DNA of 64,000 nucleotides from Calidifontimicrobium sp035325925 (GCF_035325925.1 NZ_DAOKZA010000017.1:8070-72069); one strand, 5' to 3'; positions 1 to 7,678 are shown, numbered from the stretch's first letter. Notes: a model not told the origin generated them from the sequence alone. Numbers and translations: made by a program.

Positions 1-2
1 AC

Positions 3-515
3 CACTCGCGGCGCGACCCGATCCTCAGGCACCTGAAGAGCCACTCGGTGCCGATCCTGTGGAACCAGCAGACCTTCGTGCGCAGCGGCGCCGCCGACCT
101 GTGGGAGGAGCAGGCGCCGTACGGCTTCCACACCGGCATCGCGATGGCGCTGCACCTGCCCGACGGCAACCACTTCCTGCTCGGCGTCGACCGCGACCAG
201 CCGCTGCCCGCCGACGCCGACGAGCTGACGCGCATCGTCGCGCACCTGCAGCTGTTCGCGGTGCACGCGCAGGACGCGGCGTTTCGCGTGCTGGTGTCGG
301 CCGACAGCCGTCCCGAGACGCCGAACCTGACGCCGCGCGAGCTCGAGGTGCTGCGCTGGACGATGGAAGGCAAGACCGCGTGGGAGGTCGGCACCATCCT
401 CGGCATCAGCGAGCGCACCGCGGTGATGCACCTGAGCAACGCGACGCGCAAGCTCGGCTGCACGACCAAGCACCAGGCGGTGGTCAAGGCGCTGCGCCTC
501 GGGCTGATCGACTGA
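3..515 (+). CDS. LuxR-family AHL-responsive regulator (5' partial)
   Basis: This is the C-terminal part of a LuxR-type transcription factor cut by the left window edge; the frame is open from base 3, so the GTG at 48 is probably internal. The visible end of the autoinducer-binding domain has the Asp-Pro pair (about bases 15-20), the Trp in ILW and the YGFHTG segment, which correspond to conserved acyl-homoserine-lactone pocket residues of the family. A GerE-type helix-turn-helix follows (LTPRELEVLRW...ISERTAVMHL...LGCTTKHQAV) and ends at residue LID. It lies directly upstream of a lux-box promoter and the peptide export cassette, on the same strand, so it is the obvious regulator of that cassette (inference). 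No luxI synthase is visible; one may lie to the left or the protein may be a LuxR solo. Confidence 0.92.
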   Translation, partial: HSRRDPILRHLKSHSVPILWNQQTFVRSGAADLWEEQAPYGFHTGIAMALHLPDGNHFLLGVDRDQPLPADADELTRIVAHLQLFAVHAQDAAFRVLVSADSRPETPNLTPRELEVLRWTMEGKTAWEVGTILGISERTAVMHLSNATRKLGCTTKHQAVVKALRLGLID

Positions 516-550
516 CACCGCCCGCGGCCGACGGGCCGCGCCCGGCGTGA

Positions 551-597
551 CCCTGTAAGAGTTGACAGTTCCGGCGCGGCGCGCCGCCTGCTTCAAT
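551..597 (+). promoter_or_regulatory. lux box and class II LuxR-type promoter
   Basis: CTGTAAGAGTTGACAG (553-568) has the CTGT-N8-ACAG core of a lux box (reference ACCTGTAGGATCGTACAGGT). It contains a perfect TTGACA (562-567). A -10-like TTCAAT lies at 592-597. If transcription starts near 603, the lux box is centred at about -42.5, the position expected when a LuxR-type activator overlaps the -35 region. TTGACA is 24 bp from TTCAAT, so the promoter should be poor without an activator. The site sits between the luxR stop and the peptide gene. Confidence 0.7.
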
Positions 598-600
598 GCG

Positions 601-617
601 CCGGCAACCCTTGCCGG
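601..617 (+). promoter_or_regulatory. Hairpin at the 5' end of the peptide mRNA
   Basis: CCGGCAA-CCC-TTGCCGG is a perfect 7-bp inverted repeat with a 3-nt loop, lying at or next to the predicted transcription start. It could protect the 5' end of the message. It ends 11 nt before the AAGGAGG ribosome-binding site at 628-634 and does not occlude it. No T-run follows, so it is not a terminator. Confidence 0.4.
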
Positions 618-638
618 ACCCGCAACGAAGGAGGCGTC

Positions 639-809
639 ATGTTCAAGAACCGTCAGCCCGCCGAGCAGCCCCGCCGCGACACCCCGCCGAAGGCCTCCGA
701 CGCCGACAAGCGCCAGGCGCAGCCGCGGCCGCTCGAGCTGGCCGAACTGACCAAGGTCGTCGGCGGCACCGGGAGCACGACGCAGCTGCCCCGCGTCGGC
801 GGCTGGTGA
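639..809 (+). CDS. Double-glycine-leader secreted peptide precursor
   Basis: This 56-residue precursor starts at ATG 639, four bases after the strong ribosome-binding site AAGGAGG. Residues 1-43 form a charged, proline-containing leader ending PLELAELTKVVGG. It matches the double-glycine consensus at Leu -12, Glu -8, Leu -7, Val -4, Gly -2 and Gly -1. Cleavage after Gly43 would release TGSTTQLPRVGGW, 13 residues with no cysteine, about 1.36 kDa by my calculation. The stop codon overlaps the start of the HlyD gene (GTGA, 806-809), so the genes are translationally coupled. The next two genes encode the matching exporter, whose C39 domain cleaves such leaders. The mature peptide resembles no bacteriocin or pheromone I recognise. 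A signal or a small antibacterial are both possible. Confidence 0.85.
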   Translation: MFKNRQPAEQPRRDTPPKASDADKRQAQPRPLELAELTKVVGGTGSTTQLPRVGGW

Positions 810-2056
810 TCGGCGCGTCGATCTTCCGACCCGAAGCGGTCGAGCACCGCCGTCAGGCGTGGCTCGGCAGCATCCAGCTCGTCCGTCCGCTGTCGCTGTC
901 GCTGCTGACCGGGGCGGTGGTCGTCGCGCTGGGCCTGACGCTGGCCACGCTGAGCTGGGGCGAGTACACGCGCAAGGCGCGCGTGGGCGGCGTGCTGGTG
1001 CCCGAGGGCGGCGTCGTGCGGCTGCTGCCGCCGCAGGCGGCGGTGGTGCTCGAGCGGCTGGCCGACGAAGGGCAGCGCGTGCGCGCCGGCGACGTGCTGT
1101 TCGTGTTGTCGCTCGACCGAGCGACCGCCGGCGGCGACGCGCAGGCGCAGGTGCAGCGCACGCTGGCCGCGCGCGAGCGCAGCCTGGCCGACACCGCGCG
1201 CCAGCAGCACGAGCTGCTCGACGCGCAGCGCGCGGCGCTCGAACGTCGGCTGGCCGACATGCGCAACGAGGCGCGGCAGATCGGCGCCGAGATCGACCTG
1301 CACCGCCAGCGGCTGGCGCTGGCGCAGCAGTCGCTGCTGCGGCTGCAGGACCTGCAGCGCGAGCAGTTCATCTCGTCGGCACAGGTGCAGGCGCGCTCCG
1401 AGGAGGTGCTCGGCCTGCAGGCGCAGGGTCAAGCGCTGGCCCGCCAGCGCGCCGCGCACGAGCGCGAGATGGCCACCGTCGAGGCCGAGCTGCGCGAACT
1501 GCCGCTGCGCGCGCGCGCGCGCGAGGCCGAGATCGCACGCGAGGTGGCCGAGGTGCAGCGCCTGGCCGCCGAGAGCGAGGCGCAGCGGCGCGTGGTGGTG
1601 CGCGCGCCGCACGACGGCGTGCTCACCGCGGTGGTCGCCGAGCCAGGCCAGGCGGTGTCGCCCGCCACGGCACTGGCCAGCGTCGTGCCCGGCGACAGCG
1701 CGCTGCTGGCGCACCTGTACGCGCCGTCGAGCGCGATCGGCTTCGTGCGCCCCGACCAACCGGTGCTGTTGCGCTACCAGGCGTTCCCGTACCAGAAGTT
1801 CGGGCACCACCATGGACGCGTGCTGCAGGTATCGCGCACGCCGCTGCACGCCGGCGAGATGGCCGGTGGCGCCAGCGCCGACGGCGAGCCGATGTACCGC
1901 ATCACCGTCGCGCTCGACCGCCAGACCGTGCCGGCGTACGGCAGCGAGCAGCCGCTGGCTGCCGGAATGCAGCTCGACGCCGACGTGCTGCTCGATCGCC
2001 GGCGGCTGATCGAGTGGATCTTCGAGCCGGTGCTGTCGGTCACCGGCCGCATCTGA
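806..2056 (+). CDS. HlyD/CvaA-family periplasmic adaptor of peptide exporter
   Basis: The 416-residue membrane-fusion protein links the inner-membrane peptide exporter to an outer-membrane channel of TolC type, which is not in this window. The N-terminus (SIFRPEAVEHRRQAWLG) is the pattern typical of CvaA-like adaptors. One transmembrane helix follows at about residues 30-50, then a lipoyl half-motif, a long alpha-helical hairpin rich in Ala, Arg, Glu and Gln (about 110-270), and a second lipoyl/beta-barrel part (VRAPHDGVLTAVVAEPGQAV). GTG 806 is chosen because it overlaps the peptide stop and gives the usual CvaA start; the frame is open upstream, but the translation there is arginine-rich and unlike protein. 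Confidence 0.93.
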   Translation: MIGASIFRPEAVEHRRQAWLGSIQLVRPLSLSLLTGAVVVALGLTLATLSWGEYTRKARVGGVLVPEGGVVRLLPPQAAVVLERLADEGQRVRAGDVLFVLSLDRATAGGDAQAQVQRTLAARERSLADTARQQHELLDAQRAALERRLADMRNEARQIGAEIDLHRQRLALAQQSLLRLQDLQREQFISSAQVQARSEEVLGLQAQGQALARQRAAHEREMATVEAELRELPLRARAREAEIAREVAEVQRLAAESEAQRRVVVRAPHDGVLTAVVAEPGQAVSPATALASVVPGDSALLAHLYAPSSAIGFVRPDQPVLLRYQAFPYQKFGHHHGRVLQVSRTPLHAGEMAGGASADGEPMYRITVALDRQTVPAYGSEQPLAAGMQLDADVLLDRRRLIEWIFEPVLSVTGRI

Positions 2057-2087
2057 ACGGGTCGTCCGGGCGTCGCTGGGGCTTCGC

Positions 2088-4232
2088 TTGAGTGACGGCC
2101 GGTCGCATCTGCACCTGACGCTGGGCCTGGGGCTGCGCCGGGTGCCGATGGTGCTGCAGACCGAGGCCGCCGAGTGCGGCCTGGCCTGCCTGGCGATGGT
2201 CGTCGCGGCGCACGGCCACGACACCGACCTGGCGACGCTGCGTCGGCGCTTCTCGCTGTCGCTCAAGGGCGCGACGATGGCCGACTTGGTGCGCTTCGCC
2301 GACCAGCTGCGCTTCAACGCGCGTGCGCTGCGCGCCGAGATCGAGCACCTGTCGGGGCTGGCGACGCCGTGCATCCTGCACTGGGACCTGAATCACTTCG
2401 TGGTGCTGGTCGAGGTGCGGCGCGGCATTGCGGTGATCCACGACCCGGCGCGCGGCATCCGCCGGCTGAAGCTCGACGAGGTGTCGCGCCACTTCACCGG
2501 GATCGCGCTCGAGCTGGCGCCGATGGCCGACTTCGCGCCCAGGCGCGAGCGCCAGCAGGTGCGCCTGTCGCAGCTGCTGGGCCACGTCACCGGGCTGAAG
2601 CGGTCGCTGGCGCAGGTGTTCGTGCTGGCGATGGCGCTCGAGGTGTTCATGCTGCTCAGCCCGTTCTACCTGCAGTGGGTGGTCGACGGCGTGCTGGTCA
2701 GCGCCGACCGCGACCTGCTGGTGACGCTGGGCGTGGGCTTCGCGCTGCTGGTGCTGATCCAGGTCGGCACCGCGGCGATCCGCTCGTGGGCGGTGCTGGT
2801 GCTGTCGGCGACGCTGAACCTGCAGTGGCTGGGCAACGTGTTCGCGCACCTGATGCGTCTGCCGGTGGCCTGGTTCGAGCGCCGCCACACCGGCGACATC
2901 TGGTCTCGCTTCGGCGCCGTGCAGCAGATCCAGAGGACGCTGACCACCAGCTTCATCGAGGCGCTGCTCGACGGCCTGCTGGTGGTGCTGACGCTGGTGA
3001 TGATGGCGATCTACAGCGTCAAGCTGACGCTGGTCGCGCTCGGCGCGGTGGCGCTGTACGCGCTGTTGCGCTGGGCGTTCTTCCGCCCGTTGCGCGACGC
3101 CACCGAGGAGGCGCTGGTGCACGAGGCCAAGCAGTCGAGCCACTTCCTCGAGTCGCTGCGCGGCGTGCAGGCGATCAAGCTGTTCAACCGCCAGGCCGAC
3201 CGGCAGGCGCGCTTCATGAACCAGGTCGTCGACGCGATGAACGCCGACCTGGCCACGCGCAAGCTCGACCTCGGGTTCCACGTCTCGCACCGGCTGCTGT
3301 TCGGGCTGGAGCGCGTCGCGGTGATCTGGCTCGGCGCGCTGCTGGTGCTCGACCAGCACCTCTCGGTGGGCATGCTGTTCGCGTTCCTCGCCTACAAGGA
3401 GCAGTTCGCGCAGCGTTTCTCGGGGCTGATCGACAAGGCCGTCGAGCTGCGCATGCTGCGGCTGCAGGGCGAGCGGCTGGCCGACATCGTGCTCGCCGAG
3501 CCCGAGCGCGAGCCCGAACCGGTGACCTCGCCGGCGCGCGAGGCGCTGGCGCGCATCGAGCTGCAGGGCGTGCGCTTCCGCTACTCCGACACCGAACCCG
3601 AGGTGCTTCGCGGCGTGAACCTGACGATCGAGCCGGGCGAGTCGCTGGCCATCGTCGGGCCGTCGGGCGGCGGCAAGACCACGCTGCTCAAGCTGATGGT
3701 GGGCATCCACGCGCCGACCGCCGGCGACATCCGCGTCGGCGGCAGGCCGCTGGCGCAGCTGGGTCTGGCGCGCTGGCGCACGATGATCGGCACGGTGATG
3801 CAGGACGACCAGCTGTTCGCCGGCTCGATCGCCGACAACATTTGCTTCTTCGACGCCGAGCCCGACTTCGCGTGGATCGAGGAGTGCGCGCGGCTGGCTG
3901 CCGTCGACGACGAAATCGAGTCGATGCCGATGGGGTACCACACGCTGGTCGGCGACATGGGTGCGAGCATCTCGGGCGGGCAGAAGCAGCGCATCCTGCT
4001 CGCGCGTGCGCTGTACAAGCGCCCGCAGGTGCTGCTGCTCGACGAGGCGACCAGCGCGCTCGACGTCGAGCACGAACGCCGCGTCAACCAGGCGATCCGC
4101 CAGCTCGAGCTGACGCGCATCGTCGTCGCGCACCGGCCGGAGACGATCGCCAGTGCGGCGCGCGTGATCGTGCTCAGCGACGGCCGGGTGTCGCAGGACC
4201 TGCGCTCGGTGCCCACGGGCCGCAGCCTGTAG
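2088..4232 (+). CDS. Peptidase-containing ABC exporter (C39 bacteriocin/peptide type)
   Basis: This 714-residue CvaB-like transporter both cleaves double-glycine leaders and exports the mature peptide. An N-terminal C39 peptidase domain (about 20-150) has Gln24 and Cys30 (QTEAAECGLAC), His103 (NHFVVL) and Asp119 (HDPARG), so the catalytic set is complete. A six-helix ABC transmembrane region spans about 170-440. The ATPase domain carries Walker A GPSGGGKTT near 524, the SGGQKQR signature near 629 and Walker B LLLDEA near 648. TTG 2088 is taken as start, with GGGG seven bases upstream; it begins 31 bp after the HlyD stop. The intact protease domain supports the neighbouring short ORF as its substrate. 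Confidence 0.95.
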   Translation: MSDGRSHLHLTLGLGLRRVPMVLQTEAAECGLACLAMVVAAHGHDTDLATLRRRFSLSLKGATMADLVRFADQLRFNARALRAEIEHLSGLATPCILHWDLNHFVVLVEVRRGIAVIHDPARGIRRLKLDEVSRHFTGIALELAPMADFAPRRERQQVRLSQLLGHVTGLKRSLAQVFVLAMALEVFMLLSPFYLQWVVDGVLVSADRDLLVTLGVGFALLVLIQVGTAAIRSWAVLVLSATLNLQWLGNVFAHLMRLPVAWFERRHTGDIWSRFGAVQQIQRTLTTSFIEALLDGLLVVLTLVMMAIYSVKLTLVALGAVALYALLRWAFFRPLRDATEEALVHEAKQSSHFLESLRGVQAIKLFNRQADRQARFMNQVVDAMNADLATRKLDLGFHVSHRLLFGLERVAVIWLGALLVLDQHLSVGMLFAFLAYKEQFAQRFSGLIDKAVELRMLRLQGERLADIVLAEPEREPEPVTSPAREALARIELQGVRFRYSDTEPEVLRGVNLTIEPGESLAIVGPSGGGKTTLLKLMVGIHAPTAGDIRVGGRPLAQLGLARWRTMIGTVMQDDQLFAGSIADNICFFDAEPDFAWIEECARLAAVDDEIESMPMGYHTLVGDMGASISGGQKQRILLARALYKRPQVLLLDEATSALDVEHERRVNQAIRQLELTRIVVAHRPETIASAARVIVLSDGRVSQDLRSVPTGRSL

Positions 4233-4494
4233 GCGGCGCGGCCGGGCGGGTCAGCCGCTCGAGCCGCGCGAGGGTGCGCATCGCTTCGTCGGCATCGCGC
4301 CCGCACATCGACGGCGCCGGGCGCAGCGAGACGCACACGGCGGGCCGGCGCGGGTCGCCGAACAGCGCGCAGCGCAGGTCGGGGTGCAACTGCACGCAGC
4401 GCACGCCGGCGGGCTTGCCGCCGGGCATGCCGGGGATCGGCGTCGAGATCGACGGCGCGATGCAGCAGGCGGCACAGGCGGGGCGGCAGTCCAT
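4174..4494 (-). CDS. YkgJ-family cysteine-cluster protein
   Basis: The 106-residue protein begins MDCRPACAACC and has further cysteines (RCVQLHPDLRC, VCVSLRPAPSMC). This is the pattern of the YkgJ/UPF0153 family, small cytoplasmic proteins thought to chelate zinc or an iron-sulfur cluster, with unknown role. Family members end near the LARLERLTRP segment. The last part of this ORF is an extension that runs 59 bp into the 3' end of the convergent exporter gene, which is unusual but possible. Function in the cell is not known. Confidence 0.75.
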   Translation of the reverse strand: MDCRPACAACCIAPSISTPIPGMPGGKPAGVRCVQLHPDLRCALFGDPRRPAVCVSLRPAPSMCGRDADEAMRTLARLERLTRPAAPPTGCGPWAPSAGPATPGRR

Positions 4495-4545
4495 GACGCG
4501 ATTGTCGCCACACCGAAGGGCGGTCGATGCCGGGCCAAGGATCAG

Positions 4546-4587
4546 ATAGTCTTTGTCTATTGATTTTCATGAGCTAAGTTGCATAAT
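4546..4587 (+). promoter_or_regulatory. Sigma-70 promoter with OxyR-like half site
   Basis: TTGATT (4560-4565) and CATAAT (4582-4587) are separated by 16 bp and form a good housekeeping promoter, unusual in this GC-rich sequence. ATAG-N7-CTAT (4546-4560) abuts the -35 box and matches one half of an OxyR/LysR-type operator. The -10 box lies downstream of the TTG at 4579, which excludes that codon as the DUF2061 start. Confidence 0.5.
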
Positions 4588-4617
4588 AACGAGAGGCATT
4601 CGCATTGGAGATCACCC

Positions 4618-4845
4618 GTGATCAAATCGGCAAGCTTCGGCGTCGTCCATCTCGGCATTGCTTTCGGCGTCAGCTATGCGCTGACCGGCGACATCGCGGT
4701 CGCCGGCGCGATCACGCTGGTCGAGCCGCTGGTCAACACCGTCGCGCACTACCTGTTCGACCGCTGGTGGGGGCATCCGGCGTGGCGGCGGCTGCTGCAG
4801 CGGCTGCGCGGCGTCGCCCCGGCGCCTTGCGGGGCCGCCGCCTAG
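4618..4845 (+). CDS. DUF2061 small inner-membrane protein
   Basis: The 75-residue protein has two hydrophobic segments: FGVVHLGIAFGVSYALTG and a second running from IAVAGAITLVEPLVNTVAHY. It ends FDRWWGHPAWRR. This is the DUF2061 pattern, a small membrane protein family of unknown function. GTG 4618 is chosen because GGAG lies seven bases upstream and because the predicted promoter excludes the in-frame TTG at 4579. It is followed closely by mnmG. Confidence 0.8.
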   Translation: MIKSASFGVVHLGIAFGVSYALTGDIAVAGAITLVEPLVNTVAHYLFDRWWGHPAWRRLLQRLRGVAPAPCGAAA

Positions 4846-4892
4846 AATTGCGGCCCTGACATCCGGCGCGCGGCCGAGGCGCGCGACGCACC

Positions 4893-6881
4893 GTGCTGCA
4901 TCCGAAGGAGTTCGACGTCATCGTCGTCGGCGGTGGCCATGCCGGCACCGAAGCCGCGCTCGCCGCGGCGCGCATGGGTTGCGCGACGCTGCTGCTGACG
5001 CACAACATCGAGACGCTGGGGCAGATGAGCTGCAACCCCAGCATCGGCGGCATCGGCAAGGGCCACCTGGTCAAGGAAGTCGACGCGCTCGGCGGCGCGA
5101 TGGCGCTGGCCACCGACGAGGCGGGCATCCAGTTCCGCATCCTCAATTCGAGCAAGGGCCCGGCGGTGCGCGCGACGCGCGCGCAGGCCGACCGGGTGCT
5201 GTACCGGGCGGCGATCCGTCGCCGCCTCGAAAACCAGCCGAACCTGTGGCTGTTCCAGCAGGCGGTCGACGACCTGATGCTCGAAGGCGATCGCGTCGTC
5301 GGCGCGGTGACGCAGATCGGCCTGCGCTTCCGCGCCCGCGCCGTGGTGTTGACGGCCGGCACCTTCCTCGACGGGCGCATTCACGTCGGGCTGCAGAACT
5401 ACGCCGCCGGGCGCGCCGGCGATCCGCCGGCGGTGAGCCTGTCGGCGCGGCTGAAGGAGTTGAACCTGCCTCAGGGCCGCCTGAAGACCGGGACGCCGCC
5501 ACGCATCGACGGCCGCAGTATCGACTTCGCCCGGCTGACCGAGCAGCCGGGCGACGCGGGGCCGGTGGTGTTCAGCTTCGTCGGCGACGTGGCGATGCAC
5601 CCGCGACAGGTGCCGTGCTGGATCACACACACGAACGAGCGCACCCACGAGGTCATCCGCAGCGGCTTCGACCGCAGCCCGATGTTCACCGGTCGCATCG
5701 AAGGCGTCGGTCCACGCTACTGCCCAAGCATCGAGGACAAGATCCACCGCTTCGCCGACAAGGACAGCCACCAGATCTTCCTCGAGCCCGAGGGGCTGAC
5801 GACGAACGAGTTCTACCCGAACGGCATCTCGACCTCGCTGCCGTTCGACGTGCAGCTGGCCGCGGTGCAGTCGATGCCCGGGCTCGAGCAGGCGCACATC
5901 CTGCGACCGGGGTACGCGATCGAGTACGACTACTTCGACCCGCGCGCGCTGCGGTCGAACTTCGAGACGCGGGCGATCGGCGGCCTGTTCTTCGCCGGTC
6001 AGATCAACGGCACCACCGGCTACGAGGAGGCGGCCGCGCAGGGGCTGTTCGCCGGCGCGAACGCGGCGCTGCAGGTGCTCGGGAGCGATCCCTGGGTGCC
6101 CGGGCGTGACGAAGCCTACCTCGGTGTGCTCGTCGACGACCTGATCACGCGCGGCGTCAGCGAGCCGTACCGCATGTTCACGAGCCGCGCCGAGTACCGG
6201 CTGCAGCTGCGCGAGGACAACGCCGACCTGCGCCTGACCGAAACCGGACGCCGGCTCGGGCTGGTCGACGACGCGCGCTGGGAGCGCTTCGCACGCAAAC
6301 GCGACGCGATCGCGCGCGAGTCCGAGCGACTGAAATCGACCTGGGTGCATCCCGGCGTCGTCGACGCCGCCGCCGCGGCGCGGCTGCTGGGCAAGGCGAT
6401 CGAGCGCGAGTACGCGCTGGCCGACCTGCTGCGCCGCCCGGGGGTCGGCTACGACGCGGTGTGTGCGCTGCACGCCCATGCACTGGCGACGCGTGGCGAC
6501 ACCGGCGGCGCGGTTTCACGTGAAACACTGCGCGCCGAGCTGGGCGACGCGCTGGCCGACGCGGTCATCGAGCAGGTCGAGATCGCAACCAGGTACGCCG
6601 GCTACATCGACAAGCAGCACGACGAGGTCGCGCGCGCGGCCCACTACGAGCACCTCAAGTTGCCGCCGGACCTGGACTACGACGACGTGGGTGCGCTGTC
6701 GCACGAGGTGCGACAGAAGCTGAACCGCCACCGACCAGAGACCCTGGGCCAGGCGTCGCGCATCTCCGGCGTCACGCCGGCGGCGCTGTCGCTGCTGCTG
6801 GTGCACCTGCGCAAAGGGCGCTGGAAGGGCGGGGCCGTGCACGAGGACGCCGGCGGGGCGTCGCACGACGCCGCTGCGTGA
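4893..6881 (+). CDS. mnmG: tRNA uridine-5-carboxymethylaminomethyl modification enzyme MnmG
   Basis: MnmG (GidA) binds FAD and, with MnmE, adds the carboxymethylaminomethyl group to the wobble uridine of several tRNAs. The 662-residue protein has the N-terminal dinucleotide-binding motif VVGGGHAGTEAALAAAR. It also has the family signatures SCNPSIGGIGKGHLVKEVDALGG and GQINGTTGYEEAAAQG, and the helical C-terminal domain that contacts MnmE. Length is normal apart from a short Ala/Gly/His-rich tail. It starts at GTG 4893. A TAGAAT hexamer at 4844-4849 may be its -10 box. rsmG follows, the usual order near oriC. A parS-like site lies inside the gene at 6512-6527. Confidence 0.97.
   Translation: MLHPKEFDVIVVGGGHAGTEAALAAARMGCATLLLTHNIETLGQMSCNPSIGGIGKGHLVKEVDALGGAMALATDEAGIQFRILNSSKGPAVRATRAQADRVLYRAAIRRRLENQPNLWLFQQAVDDLMLEGDRVVGAVTQIGLRFRARAVVLTAGTFLDGRIHVGLQNYAAGRAGDPPAVSLSARLKELNLPQGRLKTGTPPRIDGRSIDFARLTEQPGDAGPVVFSFVGDVAMHPRQVPCWITHTNERTHEVIRSGFDRSPMFTGRIEGVGPRYCPSIEDKIHRFADKDSHQIFLEPEGLTTNEFYPNGISTSLPFDVQLAAVQSMPGLEQAHILRPGYAIEYDYFDPRALRSNFETRAIGGLFFAGQINGTTGYEEAAAQGLFAGANAALQVLGSDPWVPGRDEAYLGVLVDDLITRGVSEPYRMFTSRAEYRLQLREDNADLRLTETGRRLGLVDDARWERFARKRDAIARESERLKSTWVHPGVVDAAAAARLLGKAIEREYALADLLRRPGVGYDAVCALHAHALATRGDTGGAVSRETLRAELGDALADAVIEQVEIATRYAGYIDKQHDEVARAAHYEHLKLPPDLDYDDVGALSHEVRQKLNRHRPETLGQASRISGVTPAALSLLLVHLRKGRWKGGAVHEDAGGASHDAAA
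6512..6527 (+). promoter_or_regulatory. parS-like centromere site inside mnmG
   Basis: GGTTTCACGTGAAACA matches the bacterial parS consensus TGTTTCACGTGAAACA at 15 of 16 positions; only the first base differs. It is read through as Val-Ser-Arg-Glu-Thr in MnmG. ParB encoded at 9665-10558 would bind it. Confidence 0.8.
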
Positions 6882-7024
6882 CATGACCGGCCTCGTGACG
6901 CCTCCGGTGCCAGTGTCCCGTGCCGGCGCCGCAGGCACGGCGGGGAAGTCGCAGCGGCAGCCCGCGCCGAAGCGTGCACCGTCCGCCGGCTGCGGATGGC
7001 GCGTCGCCACCGTGGACCCCTGAA

Positions 7025-7678
7025 GTGCACGCCACGCTCGATGCGGCCGGCGTGAGCGCGGTGGCCGATGCGATCGGCATCGGCGCGACGTCGCGTCAGG
7101 TCGATGCGCTGGTGGCGTTCGGCCAGTTGCTGCTGCGTTGGAACCGGACCTACAACCTGACGGCGCATCGCGATCCGGACCAGGTGCTGACGCACCACCT
7201 CGCCGACTGCCTGGCTGCGGTGCCACCGCTGCAGCGCCACCTCGCGGCCGCCGGAGTCCCCGAGCCGACGCTGCTCGACGTCGGCAGCGGCGGCGGCTTG
7301 CCGGGGTTGGTGTGGGCGCTGATGCTGCCGGCGCTGCGCGTGCACTGCGTCGACGCCGTCGGCAAGAAGGCGGCCTTCGTCCGCCAAGCGGCCGGCGAAC
7401 TGGGGCTGCCGAACCTGGTGGCATCGCACGCACGTGTCGAGCACGTCGACGGGCGCTATGACCTCGTCGCCAGCCGCGCCTTTGCGACGCTCGCCGACTT
7501 CGTGACGCTGACGCGCGACCGGCTTGCGCCGGCCGGCGTGTGGATCGCGATGAAGGGGCGCGAGCCGTCCGACGAGATCGCCGCACTGCCCGAGGACGTC
7601 GAGGTGTTTCACGTGGAACCGCTGTCGGTGCCGGGCCTGGGCGCCGATCGCTGCCTCGTCTGGCTGCGCCGGCGCTAG
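7025..7678 (+). CDS. rsmG: 16S rRNA (guanine-527-N7)-methyltransferase
   Basis: RsmG (GidB) methylates G527 of 16S rRNA using S-adenosylmethionine. The 217-residue protein has the SAM-binding signature LLDVGSGGGLPGLVWAL, the family motif WNRTYNLTAHRDPDQVLTHH and the downstream VASRAFATLADF segment. The frame is open back to 6920, but GTG 7025 gives the normal family length, and the upstream part is arginine/proline-rich and unlike the family. It lies 143 bp after mnmG. A parS-like sequence at 7605-7620 encodes VFHVEP near its C-terminus. Confidence 0.95.
   Translation: MHATLDAAGVSAVADAIGIGATSRQVDALVAFGQLLLRWNRTYNLTAHRDPDQVLTHHLADCLAAVPPLQRHLAAAGVPEPTLLDVGSGGGLPGLVWALMLPALRVHCVDAVGKKAAFVRQAAGELGLPNLVASHARVEHVDGRYDLVASRAFATLADFVTLTRDRLAPAGVWIAMKGREPSDEIAALPEDVEVFHVEPLSVPGLGADRCLVWLRRR
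7605..7620 (+). promoter_or_regulatory. parS-like centromere site inside rsmG
   Basis: TGTTTCACGTGGAACC matches the parS consensus TGTTTCACGTGAAACA at 14 of 16 positions. It lies about 195 bp before parA and about 1.1 kb from the site in mnmG, giving a small parS cluster. Confidence 0.7.

Noticed and set aside
798..806. The second Gly-Gly (RVGG-W) as the leader cleavage site of the peptide.
   Set aside because: It would leave a single Trp; only the first GG has the Leu, Glu, Leu and Val consensus positions.
653..4133. Long open frames on the minus strand opposite the HlyD and ABC genes.
   Set aside because: They are arginine/histidine/glutamine-rich shadows of the real genes, a usual effect of high GC; no family features.
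4579..4617. TTG 4579 as start of the DUF2061 gene.
   Set aside because: It lies upstream of the predicted -10 box, and GTG 4618 has a ribosome-binding site at good spacing.
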